Shown in pieces: positions 12,592 to 22,009 of a stretch of DNA of 28,562 bases. The notes under the pieces are model-generated. The model saw only the letters and a list, made by a program, of their open reading frames with translations. It was not told the origin of the DNA and ran no database searches. A program made the translations under genes and the position numbers. Origin of the DNA: Larix sibirica (lineage: Eukaryota; Streptophyta; Pinopsida; Pinales; Pinaceae); NCBI GenBank assembly GCA_004151065.3, contig NWUY0304906576.1, forward strand, positions 1 through 28,562. The letters run 5' to 3'. Every line of letters begins with the position of its first letter. Position 1 is the stretch's first letter.

Positions 12592-12776
12592 GCCTCTTAA
12601 TTTTGACCAAGGTTTCCTAATAATTCACCTAAATTCCTCTACTCCTCCCTTTCCTTCTTTGCTCCGGTACATGCGCAGAACTGTTAAACCATTTCTCCCT
12701 GATCTTAAGAACTCAATCGACATTAAATATATAAAAAGCATAACCAAATGAACAATGATTAGCGCCCCCGTACTCT

Positions 12777-13382
12777 CTAATACCCCCTCATCGTCCATAA
12801 TGCATTTGGTTCCCGTAAAACCCATACATTCGCTACACATTCGTCCTTAGGAGCATGAGCCACTGTGAGAAGAGCGTCACCTTTTGCTGTATCAACACAA
12901 TCGACTGGATCTGGATCTTCTTAACGAACTGTATCTCCTTCACGAACTAGATCTAGCTCACAAGCAGCAGACTCTGGATCTGGACATAAATAAGAAACTT
13001 AATATCGATCACGAAAGTCTTCATCTTTATCTGGAAATGGAACCGGAATAGATGCATCTGGCTTTGGTTCTACCTATGCTTCTCCTGCTACTTGGTCTCG
13101 ATCTGTGTCTTAACCTGGGTATGGAACTCGCTCACGAACAGGTAAGGATGCTGCAAGCAAAAAAGCTAGGACGGATGCTGCTTAAACAGAATATGCTGCT
13201 TATGCGGAATAAACTACTGATGGTGGTGCCGGTGGATAAACTGCCTTTACCGTTGTGACCCTTTGACCTGACCAAGTGAAACCGGATCGCAAAGCACCAA
13301 GGTTCAATCTCGAAGTAAGAGTAAACACCAAACATGATTGGTCCAAGCGAACCCGAGCCTTGAAGCATGGGCAATAAAGCAA
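12777..13382 (-). pseudogene. Decayed coding segment of an unidentified Asp-Pro/Val-Tyr-rich protein (locus A, distal part)
   Basis: One minus-strand frame runs from 13382 to the TAG at 12777-12779, 202 codons, interrupted by six internal stops but needing no frame change. The translation is far from random: Val-Tyr pairs (KAVYPPAPP, SVVYSA), a hydrophobic stretch (ASVLAFLLAASL), then acidic Asp-Pro pieces (PDASIPVPFPDKDEDF, CPDPESAACELDL, EDPDPVD). I do not recognise the family. Similar pieces occur at 26863-27366 on the same strand (PAVSFPPIPYTD, DPDSVEDPAV), and the core GCAGTTTATCCA at 13233-13244 matches sites at 14256-14267, 27253-27264 and 27594-27605. The antisense frame (12895-13266) is Ser/Gly/Thr/Ala-rich with seven TAA stops; because it is more broken I take the minus frame as the true one. 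The longer overlapping frame 13132-13428 shows no known domain. Confidence 0.4.
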
Positions 13383-13857
13383 TTAAAAATAGCAAGTGAA
13401 AAACAGACCAAGGAAGTGGAGTAGTCAATGAACCACGGAAACCAAAATGCTAATCGTGCCGATTTTCCTTCCTCCATTAAATAGGAACTATGCCCTGCCC
13501 TATCTCTTTCCATCCAATACTCCTATCTGAAGGACTACGTTTTGGTAAAACCTCGCCGACTCGACCTTTCAACGACCGATGGGAGTGGCCCGAACAATCA
13601 CAAAGCAAGCGCAACACCCCCGACTGACCATAATGAAAACAAAAATGCAACGTCCCCGGCATACCCTGTAGTTAACTAGAGCCAGATATTGACTGAGTGG
13701 AACTCATTGGCCTAGTTGACTGACTGGATTAGATTGAACTTATTCCCGTCCGGTTCCACTCGTTACAATGGACTTGTGGATATGAGATTTACCAGCAGTG
13801 AAAGATCTCTGGCCTCTATAGGGGCGTGCTATTTAGGATTGGTAGATGACCCAGCAT

Positions 13858-14088
13858 CTATTCCCGCGGTTCAATAGCCCATTTCAGTTTATGTCCCAGC
13901 CTATCCTCGGTCGAAAGCTTTTTTTCATATCCTCCAGGTGCTTCCTACGCCTTTTGCGCATTTGCTCCTGCCTCTGTGTCCATTGCCTCTGTTTATACCT
14001 TCGCTGTTGTTGGTGGTCTCGAGTCAATAGTATCTGGGACTCCAACTATGGAACTTGCCCTTTTAGCGATAACTCGGGAAATAAGGGG
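13858..14088 (-). pseudogene. Decayed coding segment, Ala/Glu/Thr/Pro-rich (locus A, middle part)
   Basis: A minus-strand frame of 77 codons with two internal stops, reading through GVPDTIDSRPPTTAKV, TEAMDTEAGANAQKA and EAPGGYEKKLSTEDRLG to a TAG at 13858-13860. Its nucleotide run GCGAAGGTATAAACAGAGG resembles GCAAAGGTGAAAACGACAG in the locus B segment near 27325. It lies between the better preserved segment 14178-14438 and the distal segment 12777-13382, all on the same strand, which suggests one ancestral gene of roughly 1.7 kb with frameshifts. The plus-strand frame 13846-14118 overlaps it and is treated as antisense shadow. Function unknown. Confidence 0.35.
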
Positions 14089-14177
14089 TTAGAGCTCGGA
14101 GTTAAGCTGCTTTTATAACTTAGTCCCTGCATAAAAGCTCGAAACCCCGTGGGTTAATGCCGTCGAAAGATGCTGAG

Positions 14178-14438
14178 CTATGGGAGGTGTAGACCTGGAT
14201 CGACTGATGAATTAACAAGCTTACTAGCGTCATCAACCGGCACATTCACGGGTTCTGGTTAAACCTCATTTACTAGCCGGCCAACCTCTTCATTCATCGT
14301 CCAGTGGGCCCAATAAACCGCACCTACATCCATCGTGTGTGCCCTCCCATTAGAGCGACCCATCCTAAGCAATCTGTCTATCGTTAAATAAAAAATACAC
14401 CTCCAACTAGAATCTCCTTGAGCCTTGCATTTGAACCC
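14178..14438 (-). pseudogene. Decayed coding segment of unidentified protein (locus A, proximal part)
   Basis: A minus-strand frame of 87 codons with a single internal stop, the best preserved piece of locus A. It begins after a TAA at 14439-14441 with GFKCKAQGDSSWRC, continues through YLTIDRLLRMGRSNG, GAVYWAHWTMNEEVG and RLVNEV, then a TAA, then PEPVNVPVDDASKL and SSVDPGLHLP before the final TAG. Possible starts are the Met codons in RLLRMG or HTMDVG, but no promoter signal is visible. The TAA lies in GAGGTTTAACCA, where related segments have a Tyr codon at the same place (GCAGTTTATCCA at 13233-13244, GCAGTTTACCGA at 27253-27264), so the stop looks like a decayed Tyr codon. Balanced composition with Trp, Cys and Arg favours a real protein ancestor. 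I cannot name it. Confidence 0.4.
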
Positions 14439-14500
14439 TTAAACTTCATCCTTCGCATGCGACCGTCCTCACTTTCCCTTCGGGCCATATGAATTCGACT

Positions 14501-14520
14501 CTTATCTTATCTTATCTTAT
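14501..14520 (+). repeat. (CTTAT)4 microsatellite
   Basis: Four perfect CTTAT units followed by a partial fifth (CTTT). Simple-sequence tract between the locus A pseudogene and the AT-rich block. Confidence 0.9.
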
Positions 14521-14732
14521 CTTTGTGGATGCCAATGTTCGGCCTGCCAGTCTGTACTGGCTGGCTCGCATAATTGCGTATAGAAAGAAAGAAGATAAGG
14601 CAACTCAGAGAGAGACTCACTCAGGTAAGACCGGTCATATAGAGATAATATATAATAAGTTTCCATACGTCTGCAACCTGGCTGGCTAGCATAAATCAGC
14701 AACTAAGCTATAAATAGATAGAAAGACCTAAA

Positions 14733-14890
14733 GCATTGGGGTTAGACCGTACCACTGGCAGTTGGGTTAGAAAGAATGGCTATGGGATAACCAAAGAGAT
14801 ACCTAGAGATTGGGTTAAACCGTACATTGGGTGGTAGGGATAAAGCGTAGAGTTTAACGCCCCAAAGATTAGGGTTAGAGAGATAACTGG
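14733..14890 (+). repeat. Degenerate GGGTTA-A-CCGTAC repeat
   Basis: The words TTGGGGTTAGACCGTAC (about 14737) and TTGGGTTAAACCGTAC (about 14810) are about 73 bases apart, followed by TTAGGGTTAGAG near 14870. The interspersed GATAACC and ATACC words also repeat. The unit is too degenerate for a firm copy number. The CCGTAC words were checked as possible group II intron domain V pieces and do not fit. Confidence 0.4.
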
Positions 14891-16755
14891 ATACGGGGAA
14901 GAGAGGCTTTAGGTTTCACGCTAGCAGTAAGGCCCTAAAGACGGTAAGAGATGCGCTGTTTTCCAGGGAATTATATAAGTATAAACGCCATTACTAACAT
15001 GGTATAAGGTATAGTAAAATGGTATTGTAATCAAAGCTATTACGTAAAGTGACATGGTGTTAGTCTTGTTTCCATAATGAATACAGGAGTAACAAGGAGA
15101 CCAAACACGTGTATTAGCTATATTATAAGGTGTATTAAACAGGTAGTGATATAAAGCTTTGTATAAATGGGAACACCTCACCTTATGCTTAACTACTATT
15201 GTGTAATGTACAGACCTTATCCTTATAGTTTGAATAAAATTGATCTAACTAAGCTGATACAGGTTCAATCTTGTAATCGTTACATTATGCACAACATAGC
15301 CCAGCTTGATCACATGAACTAAGACCATTGGTATTCTAATCATACTACTTATGTTATAGTTATGATTACTAATCTATAATAGTCTCTGATTTCAACAAGG
15401 TCATTAAGCAATGAAACTAAGCTAATCCCATTGTTGTAATACGGCAAGTAATGGTTCTGTTATCAATAGTTCAGGTGATATAACCATTAGTATTCCCATT
15501 GCTTATGTTGGTTCTAGTTAAGCATGAGCATGTATCGTAATAGCTTGGAGCTTACGTAATAAAAGCAATCAACTAATAAAACACAGGTAGTTATACTCTC
15601 TTGAGTGAATCACCTCATTAAGAGTATTAGGTTAATTATGCATATTAGCTAGTGTGTAATAGTGCTTATACTATTCACAGTAGTGTAATAGAATAGAGAT
15701 TACTCATATATGGATTACATGTCTAATCACACCTATTTGAATATGAGTACTACCTATCAAATAGGGTAAGCATCATTAGAGCAATGCGCATTGGTTAGAA
15801 TAACAACATACTACTTAGCTTGTTCATATTAGTGTAGAGAGCTCATGTATTTACAGTAATAATTACAACAGTGATCAGTAAGCTTAGAGTATGAAACCCA
15901 TTGGATATCGATTACATTCACAGTGTTGGATACGTAATGATCAAATCATAACAGGAAGGTGAACTATACCATATGAGTTAAGCTGCTTGATATAAGTGAG
16001 CTTAGATTTGTATGCATTACACATAACACGTAACACTAACCTTTTATATGATATGCCATTTGTAGTATCATCCTATCGTTTGCCTGTATTCGCTATGTTA
16101 TAGCTCATTCTGCAACCTCATTATTAACTAGACAAATTACGCATAGCTTAATACACCAAGTACCATACTCAATGGGATTACTAGTATTATTCTTACCACC
16201 AATGTTCTAGTACCACGCATAGATTGACCGGTGAGAGCTTATCAAATAAGGACAAGCGATTGCATGGATACTACACATGGGGGATAAGTAAGTCCATATT
16301 CATTACTAATAAACCTCTTCCTAAGCTTGATAGAAGCTTTACCTATATGTGTATAATAACAATGGTAGTTATAGTAATCATAACATGGTAATCAACATGA
16401 GCATATTGTAAACACTAAGCTATTAGGGATAATACGTACTCTATTATTCCCATGATCTTACTATAGCTAAGCATTTACTCGTAAATGAATCACACTATTT
16501 TACTAATATGACCTGTTTCAATAGAGAGCTTTGTAATGATGTACTAGCTTTCCATATATATATTGCTATCATTAAGATAAGAGCCCCACCAACCCTTGGA
16601 TATGAATAACACTCAGTAATTAGGGAGATACTGTGATCATTGTTCATAGTAAAACGTATAAGTAGTGTGTAAGCTTATCCTAATTACACTAAGCTTGATT
16701 CCCATTGTTCAACATGATTACACTGGTTATGATTCCTCCTTGTATCTATTATCCA

Positions 16756-16770
16756 TAATACGTATGATTT
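16756..16770 (+). repeat. Dispersed 15-mer TAATACGTATGATTT, copy 1
   Basis: Identical 15-base word to 18266-18280; in both cases followed within a few bases by ACATGT. It is one of several recurring words in the AT-rich block. Confidence 0.7.
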
Positions 16771-18034
16771 TATACATGTAGTAAGATTATTATATAAGTC
16801 ACACAACTTGCTAATCATGTCCAATATGTGAGTAATTAAATGGTACGGCATATTAAATAATATATCTCCAAGTTATAACAGCTTAGGTATTATATTATCT
16901 ATGTTTCCCTAATTACAGAGCTATGTTTAATAAGCATAGATAGTAACAAGAGCTATTTACTTATAGTAATACAAGTTAGTAACATGATATAAGCACCAGT
17001 ATTCCCCTAATATAGATCATTACTTCACTAAGATACGACAATATAGTATATTAGCTTACGCAAGTATTGACAATGAGCATACACCTTATACTGTAAACAT
17101 ATGGGATTATAGATGTGTTGCAAGCAGAGTAAAGTAAGCATGAAAGCTGACAAGGTTCTAGATATAGTGGTTATAGTTATACGATACAAGCTTCATAACT
17201 ATGAATGATGTTATACGTTGTACTTATTATGTTCATTAGGGAATTGACGCTATTTATTCTATGTTAATAACACGAGCTTAAACAGAGTACTGTCCAATAT
17301 ACCTTTAATAGCTTAATAGGAGTACTGTATTTCTATAATATATGTACATCTTGGATTCAAAAGCTTAAATAAGCATCAATACTAATCACTCATTACAAGC
17401 GTATTCATAGTAATGAAACAATAGTTGTATCTACTATGTAAGATAGATAAGTACAAGCTATAAGTTGGAACCATTGCTCTTATATAAGGTGATAGTAAGC
17501 CCAATCAGTAGTATGGAATGTGCTTATTCTCCGTATTCATGCGTTTATAGTTAGCAGTGTGAACTAATGAGATACGTGTTAGTTGAACCAATGAAGCTAG
17601 TTTATATGGAAACAATGTAAGCATTATTTTAATAAGTACAACCCTAATATTTCTCTATTATCCTTATATTACTAGTACATCATTAAGCTATCATAGATAT
17701 GGGATCACTTATGTATAAGTATGTACATAGTACTGGTTCTTCATAGGTTACAAGTAAGCTCTTACAATAGAATGTAATCATAGATCTCATGTAGGTAAAG
17801 GTAATCAATGGAGATGAATCATGTTACTCTAATCTTGGAGCTTTTTTAGTAGTAAAGATACTAATAAGGTTATGCTTAGTCTTTTCCCCTAATCACATCA
17901 CTTGTATTGGAATAGAATAAACACAGTGGAATCAGAGCCTTGTTAAATTATGTAGATTACTTGCTATGTCTGGGCTTTATAGCATTTTACTTCACAATAT
18001 CGTGTAAAACTTAGATAAGCTCCTTGTTCATTAT

Positions 18035-18080
18035 AGCTATTCCCTTATGTATATTTTATAATCAATATAAGGGAATAGCT
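18035..18080. repeat. Inverted repeat with 14-bp perfect arms
   Basis: AGCTATTCCCTTAT at 18035-18048 is the exact reverse complement of ATAAGGGAATAGCT at 18067-18080, with an 18-base AT-rich spacer. A G-T pair and one more pair could extend the stem inward. It is the longest perfect stem I found in the AT-rich block and could fold as a cruciform or a transcript hairpin. Confidence 0.85.
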
Positions 18081-18265
18081 TAGGTTATTATGCAGCTTAG
18101 AGCATATATTATAGAAGTTAGTATAACTCCATATGTTATCAATACTTATGGTCATGGAGCTTATTACAGTAATGAAACACTACTTACCATCATGCTTAAT
18201 CAAGCTAGGTACCTGATTCCATATATATGATGTACTGTGATGATAACCTTGTTTTTACTTATAAC

Positions 18266-18280
18266 TAATACGTATGATTT
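18266..18280 (+). repeat. Dispersed 15-mer TAATACGTATGATTT, copy 2
   Basis: Second identical copy, about 1.5 kb from the first at 16756-16770. Confidence 0.7.
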
Positions 18281-18785
18281 AACATGTTACTATCTCTATT
18301 ACTGGTATGATCTCTATATTATGGAAAAGGAATAGTTATGAGTGTGCCTTTGTGGTATAGCTTTACCATTGCTTATGGGTAATGTAATTAAAAGCACTTC
18401 TATGTTTAGCACTCTTATTGGGTAGAAGCTATTATTAGTATTCACTTTTTATTGTACTATTTATTATGGGAATACATCTATCCCATTGAGTGAATAAGGG
18501 TAACGAGGTATTATAGTATTATGTAAGCTTTAACTCGTATAGATATAATAGGGAAGATACGTACCATATCACTAATATGAATACATGTTTGCTTATTAGG
18601 CTTAAACGTATCCAATGCCACTAGTTATAGCCTTGTTCTGATATTGCTTATATTATGCCCATTCAAGTATGGTGTTTAATCGATTGCTGTAATTCACCTA
18701 ACCTGCTGGCTTGAGTTAGCCGCATTGGTTCAACCAGAAATATCTTTCTCCTACTTAGTGAATTTGGGCAGTGTATAGTAGTCAG

Positions 18786-18852
18786 ATTAAGTATATCTAT
18801 GGGAAGAATAGTATACCATATTAAGTATATCTAGGGAATAATAGTATATCAT
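18786..18852 (+). repeat. Two-copy tandem repeat of about 34 bp
   Basis: ATTAAGTATATCTATGGG... (18786-18819) is followed directly by ATTAAGTATATCTAGGG... (18820-18852). The copies share most bases and differ by small changes. The minus-strand 129-codon frame at 18787-19176 ends inside this repeat. Confidence 0.8.
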
Positions 18853-19296
18853 ATTATATATAACCAATGACCGAGTACAAGGATGAGACTCATGGTATAC
18901 CAACGGGATTAAAAGGAGTCGATAATGCTTGCTACGATACATGGTTATAGGATAAACACAGCTTTGATCACCCTTATTACATGTAATGCTCATACCTATT
19001 AAGCTCGTACTAATATGTAGCATACTAGTGTAATCATAGTTATAAGCTTTATATAGGCAATATAACACTGTTTCCATCAAGCAGAGTACAAGTAACTGGT
19101 AGTTGCATAGGATAGAATGATGTGCTTGAATCCCATACATGTAGATCAGCCTAAAAAAAAAGCAAATTATTACCAAGCTTCCTTGTAACTCACTGTAAGC
19201 TGAGCTTGATTAAGTGAAATGACTGAATCCATACTAGTTAGAACACACATAGAGCTAAGAGTAATGATTTATCTAAACTGATATGAATGAATACAG

Positions 19297-19312
19297 CTTA
19301 TTACGTAATAAG
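19297..19312. repeat. Perfect 16-bp palindrome
   Basis: CTTATTACGTAATAAG is its own reverse complement. The related word GCTTACGTAATAAAAGC occurs at 15550-15566. Palindromes centred on ACGT and AGCT are part of the vocabulary of this block. Confidence 0.85.
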
Positions 19313-20183
19313 AGCTTACATATATTACAGGTGTGATTTAGTACTACATGTAATTGAATACAATTGTATTACTAGCTAAGCTTTAACAGTATAAGAGCTT
19401 ATGTATACCGAGTAATTATTACTGACCTTTCTGTTATTAAACACCATTGATAGTTATGATTAATAGTACATATAGTAGGTTTAATACTAAGATGAGTGCA
19501 TTACTATATATGATGTCTAACTCAATACTGGTCATTGATTGGTTACTATGATTGCCATATGAGTTCCATTGAGTGAACTAAGCTCTTAGTACTCTAGTAA
19601 GCATATACGTTTAAACAAAGCTCTATTCCTAAGATGATACGTGTTTGCATTCTACTTAAGATACGTATTGATCTTCCTTATATTGAAGTAATCCCATTTA
19701 ACCTGTTTAACACTAGAACAATGTTGTAGTTTCATTACACTATTAGTATTTATATCATATGGATCTAAAGGTGAAGTAAGTCCATGTATTATCTGTAACT
19801 ATTAGTGAGCTTCATGCTAGTCTATCATATTGTAACAGCTATAAGTAACTAAGAGGATTCAATTACACTAATAGCTTAGATAAGAAGAGTACTATTTTAA
19901 TATCATGAAAAGGGGAAACAAGTACTCATAATTCAGCATGCTTAGATGAGATAGTGAAGCAATACCCTTTATAAGTATAGTATGAGTATCTATCATAACC
20001 AGTATCATTCTGGGCCTGCCATTTTTATAGCAAAATAGAAGTTCCAACAATGAAAGTCTAGGCTTTCTTAGCATTTGGGGACTCTGGTTTCATCTGAGCT
20101 AAGGGCTACCAGTCAACATTTTCCATGGAATATAACTACTGAAGCTCAATATAGGCCAACTTATAAGTGGGTTTCAATATATA

Positions 20184-20359
20184 AAATCCTTCTTTTCTTG
20201 AATGGATGCCTCATGGAGAGCATTCAGCTTATCATCCATAGCCTATATCTCATCATATTTTGCCTACTACTAAAAAGGATTTACAAGTGTTGCTACCTCA
20301 ATGTTGAGTTGAGCAATATGCTCCCTCAACTCATCCATTGGCTTGTTGTGTTTTGCCAT
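20184..20359 (-). pseudogene. Gag N-terminus-like coiled-coil fragment
   Basis: From an ATG at 20357-20359 the minus strand reads MAKHNKPMDELREHIAQL, then NIEVATLVNPF, then three stops in a row, then in the same style AMDDKLNALHEASIQEKKDF with a further stop in between. The heptad-like Leu/Ile/Val spacing suggests a coiled coil, as in the N-terminal part of some plant Ty3/gypsy Gag proteins. In an intact element this piece would sit before the gag core, yet here it lies about 1.3 kb after the start of the core on the same strand. The 166-codon plus-strand frame 20075-20575 is antisense to it and I do not call it a gene. The assignment to Gag rests on style and context. Confidence 0.4.
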
Positions 20360-20664
20360 CTTTTAAGAGCTGGTAAGTATTGGTGTTGCCATTATACAAG
20401 GCACTGCATTGTTGTTTATAGGGAAATGAAAGGAGTAAGTATGAAAAGTAAAGGGGAGAGACATAAAAATATACAATGTCTCAGAAGGTCCCGATGTCAA
20501 AATTTACAGCACATCACTTGTTTATCAAAATACAAGGGTGAGCTTGTTGGACCCATCCTAGCTCTTATAAGGTGAGGGGTGTAGAGTAGTAGAAAGATGT
20601 CAGCAATTAACAAAGGTATGAGAGATGAGGTTATTTTGGCTTCCATTGTCTAGGATCATAGTGG

Positions 20665-21695
20665 CTAATTTGTCCCTGATTTGGCAATTGTGAGTAAATA
20701 AGAGTGTTGGAGCTGAGTTATAATTGATGTGTCATCAACAGTAAGGAGGGGTAGGTGGTAGTAGGGTTGGAAATAACAAAAAATATAACGAGGAGGAGAA
20801 GGCTCAGTAAAGGAAGGGGTTGTTACAAAGTAACTAGTTTGCACATTATATAATAATATTTTGGATGTGGCTTTATATTGTAATAATTTACATTTGGCAA
20901 CATCATGTGTTTGGGTCAAGTGATAGTGGCACCATCGCGGGGGAGGGGAAGAATTAGGGTGAGGGCTAGGGCTAGGTGAATTTCATGCTGGGAATGGACG
21001 AGGTTTTGTGGAATTTGAAGTGTTAGGGATGGATCTAGTGTTAGGGATAGGTTAGGGTTACGGAAGGGTGTAAATCTAGATCTCTTGTCGAATTTGTATT
21101 CAATAGTTGGGGCATGAAGAAAGGCTTGGTCTAAAGTGGTTCTCTCAAACATAGCTACTTTGTTACGAAAAATAGTAAAAAAACCTGTACCTGTTCCAGA
21201 TCTATGATATTAAGTTGGATGTAAAGCTTAGTGAATACTTAAAATAACTGCTGCATAGTTTCCTTGGAGCTTGAAGCAACTGCAGCCACCCGCGCATTAG
21301 GTTATATAAATAACCTGGTTGATAAAAATGCCTCCTCAAGGCCTAGCACAAGGCATCCCATGTAGTTATGTAAGTAGGAGTGATGCTAGTAGCATGTTCT
21401 TTCTTTAACTCCACATAGACCTCAAAATCATTTTGGTGAGATTGCTACCAAGTTTGTGCAAGTATCGCTAAATGGTTACCTACAAGAAGGAGGTGTTGCT
21501 CTTCGGGGTCATAGCTGGGTAGATTTTGAAGTAGGCTGTCAGGCTGCGTATCCAAGAATACAAAAAAGCTTCGTGCATCTGGCCACAATACTTAGGTAAT
21601 GAGATCCTAGTGTCTAGCTGGAAGGTGTAGGAGGTGGAAGCCCTAGGTTGCAGTCTTAGGCCTTAAGTGAGAGCGGTGGCCAATTTATAGACCAC
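20665..21695 (-). pseudogene. Ty3/gypsy gag core with degenerate zinc knuckle
   Basis: The minus strand from 21695 reads VVYKLATALT, TSYTFQLDTRISLPKYCGQ, then after a one-base shift PDARSFFVFLDT, YDPEEQHLLLVGNHLAILAQ, FEVYVELKKEHATSITPTY, TTWDAL and ALRRHFYQPGYLYNLMRGW, which is the retrotransposon gag core pattern (aromatic and Leu residues with the typical Trp-x-x-Leu, Phe-Tyr-x-Pro-Gly-Tyr). In-frame TAG stops lie at 21445-21447 and 21343-21345. Another shift leads to VAMFERTTLDQAFLHA (in 20916-21152). At 20890-20931 lies a zinc-knuckle remnant, CHYHLTQTHDVAKC, where the second Cys of CX2CX4HX4C is His. A further frame runs on to 20665 with no recognised domain. Gag packages the element RNA in the cytoplasm; this copy cannot make a protein. 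The gag N-terminus is missing upstream. Confidence 0.75.
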
Positions 21696-21771
21696 ACTTA
21701 GCAAACTTGGCTTTTTTTCCTCAAAGGACCTACTAACACAACAATCAATTAATAAATGCTATAATCCCCTA

Positions 21772-21925
21772 GAAGGTTGCACCCTAAAGGGATAAGCTCC
21801 CCTCATTCTATGGGTTGGCTAGTTGGCTGGCTGAGCTGTCTGGAAGGTTGCGCCCTAAAGGGAGGAGCACCCATCATTCTCTGGGTTGAATGGCTGGCTG
21901 GCTACATTGGCTGAGCTAGTTGGGC
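21772..21925. repeat. Two-copy tandem repeat, period 71 bp, in the retroelement leader
   Basis: GAAGGTTGCACCCTAAAGGG at 21772 recurs as GAAGGTTGCGCCCTAAAGGG at 21843; the following parts (CATTCTATGGGTTGG and CATTCTCTGGGTTGA) and the GGCTGGCT-rich ends also match. The repeat sits between the primer binding site and the gag core, in the position of an untranslated leader. Confidence 0.8.
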
Positions 21926-21992
21926 TCTCCTTGGGCATTGGGCTGGAGGAAGATGCCCACGTTCCATATTAACAAAAACACACCAAATATCT

Positions 21993-22005
21993 CTCTTTGA
22001 TACCA
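21993..22005 (-). other. Primer binding site-like sequence (initiator tRNA-Met type)
   Basis: On the minus strand this reads TGGTATCAAAGAG, close to TGGTATCAGAGC, the usual primer binding site of plant LTR elements that start reverse transcription from tRNA-Met. It lies between the LTR-like stretch and the gag leader in the correct orientation. A clean LTR end in CA directly before it is not visible, so the LTR boundary is unclear. Confidence 0.55.
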
Positions 22006-22009
22006 ATCC

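Larger units (their letters stand above)
14900..19900. other. About 5 kb AT-rich block with AGCT- and GTAAT-rich vocabulary, no gene
   Basis: The block is markedly AT-rich (18 of 60 bases are G or C at 16801-16860) compared with the flanks. AGCT occurs nine times in 15241-15900, against about 2.6 expected with equal base use. GTAAT/ATTAC and ACGTAAT are also frequent. Words of 12-15 bases recur far apart: TAATACGTATGATTT at 16756 and 18266, CCATTGCTTATG near 15497 and 18366, CCATTGAGTGAA near 18483 and 19566. Both strands are full of stops; the longest frame (minus 18787-19176, 129 codons) has no recognisable domain and includes a tandem repeat. I read it as non-coding, possibly an ancient repeat expansion or a foreign insertion. 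Confidence 0.6.

Noticed and set aside
12895-13266. Ser/Gly/Thr/Ala-rich plus-strand frame with seven TAA stops
   Set aside because: Antisense to the Asp-Pro-rich minus frame; more interrupted, and its TAA stops correspond largely to Val-Tyr or similar codons on the other strand.
13132-13428. 98-codon minus-strand open frame with a hydrophobic start, checked as a membrane subunit gene
   Set aside because: No match to atp8, nad3, cox2, sdh3 or matR motifs that I know; it overlaps the locus A frame, which fits the family pattern better.
14747-14830. Two CCGTAC words as possible group II intron domain V pieces
   Set aside because: The matching GAGCCGTAT strand and the GAAA loop are missing; the words belong to the GGGTTA-type degenerate repeat.
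18787-19176. 129-codon minus-strand open frame in the AT-rich block
   Set aside because: No recognisable domain, Tyr/Ile/Ser-rich as expected from AT-rich DNA, and it ends inside a tandem repeat.
20075-20575. Longest open frame of the window (166 codons, plus strand)
   Set aside because: It is antisense to the gag N-terminus-like piece and retroelement sequence, has no recognisable domain, and is Cys/His/Leu-rich in the way antisense frames often are.
14870-21060. TTAGGGTTAG-like words as telomere-type repeats
   Set aside because: Only isolated degenerate copies, at 14870 within a degenerate repeat and near 21040 inside the gag sequence; no array.
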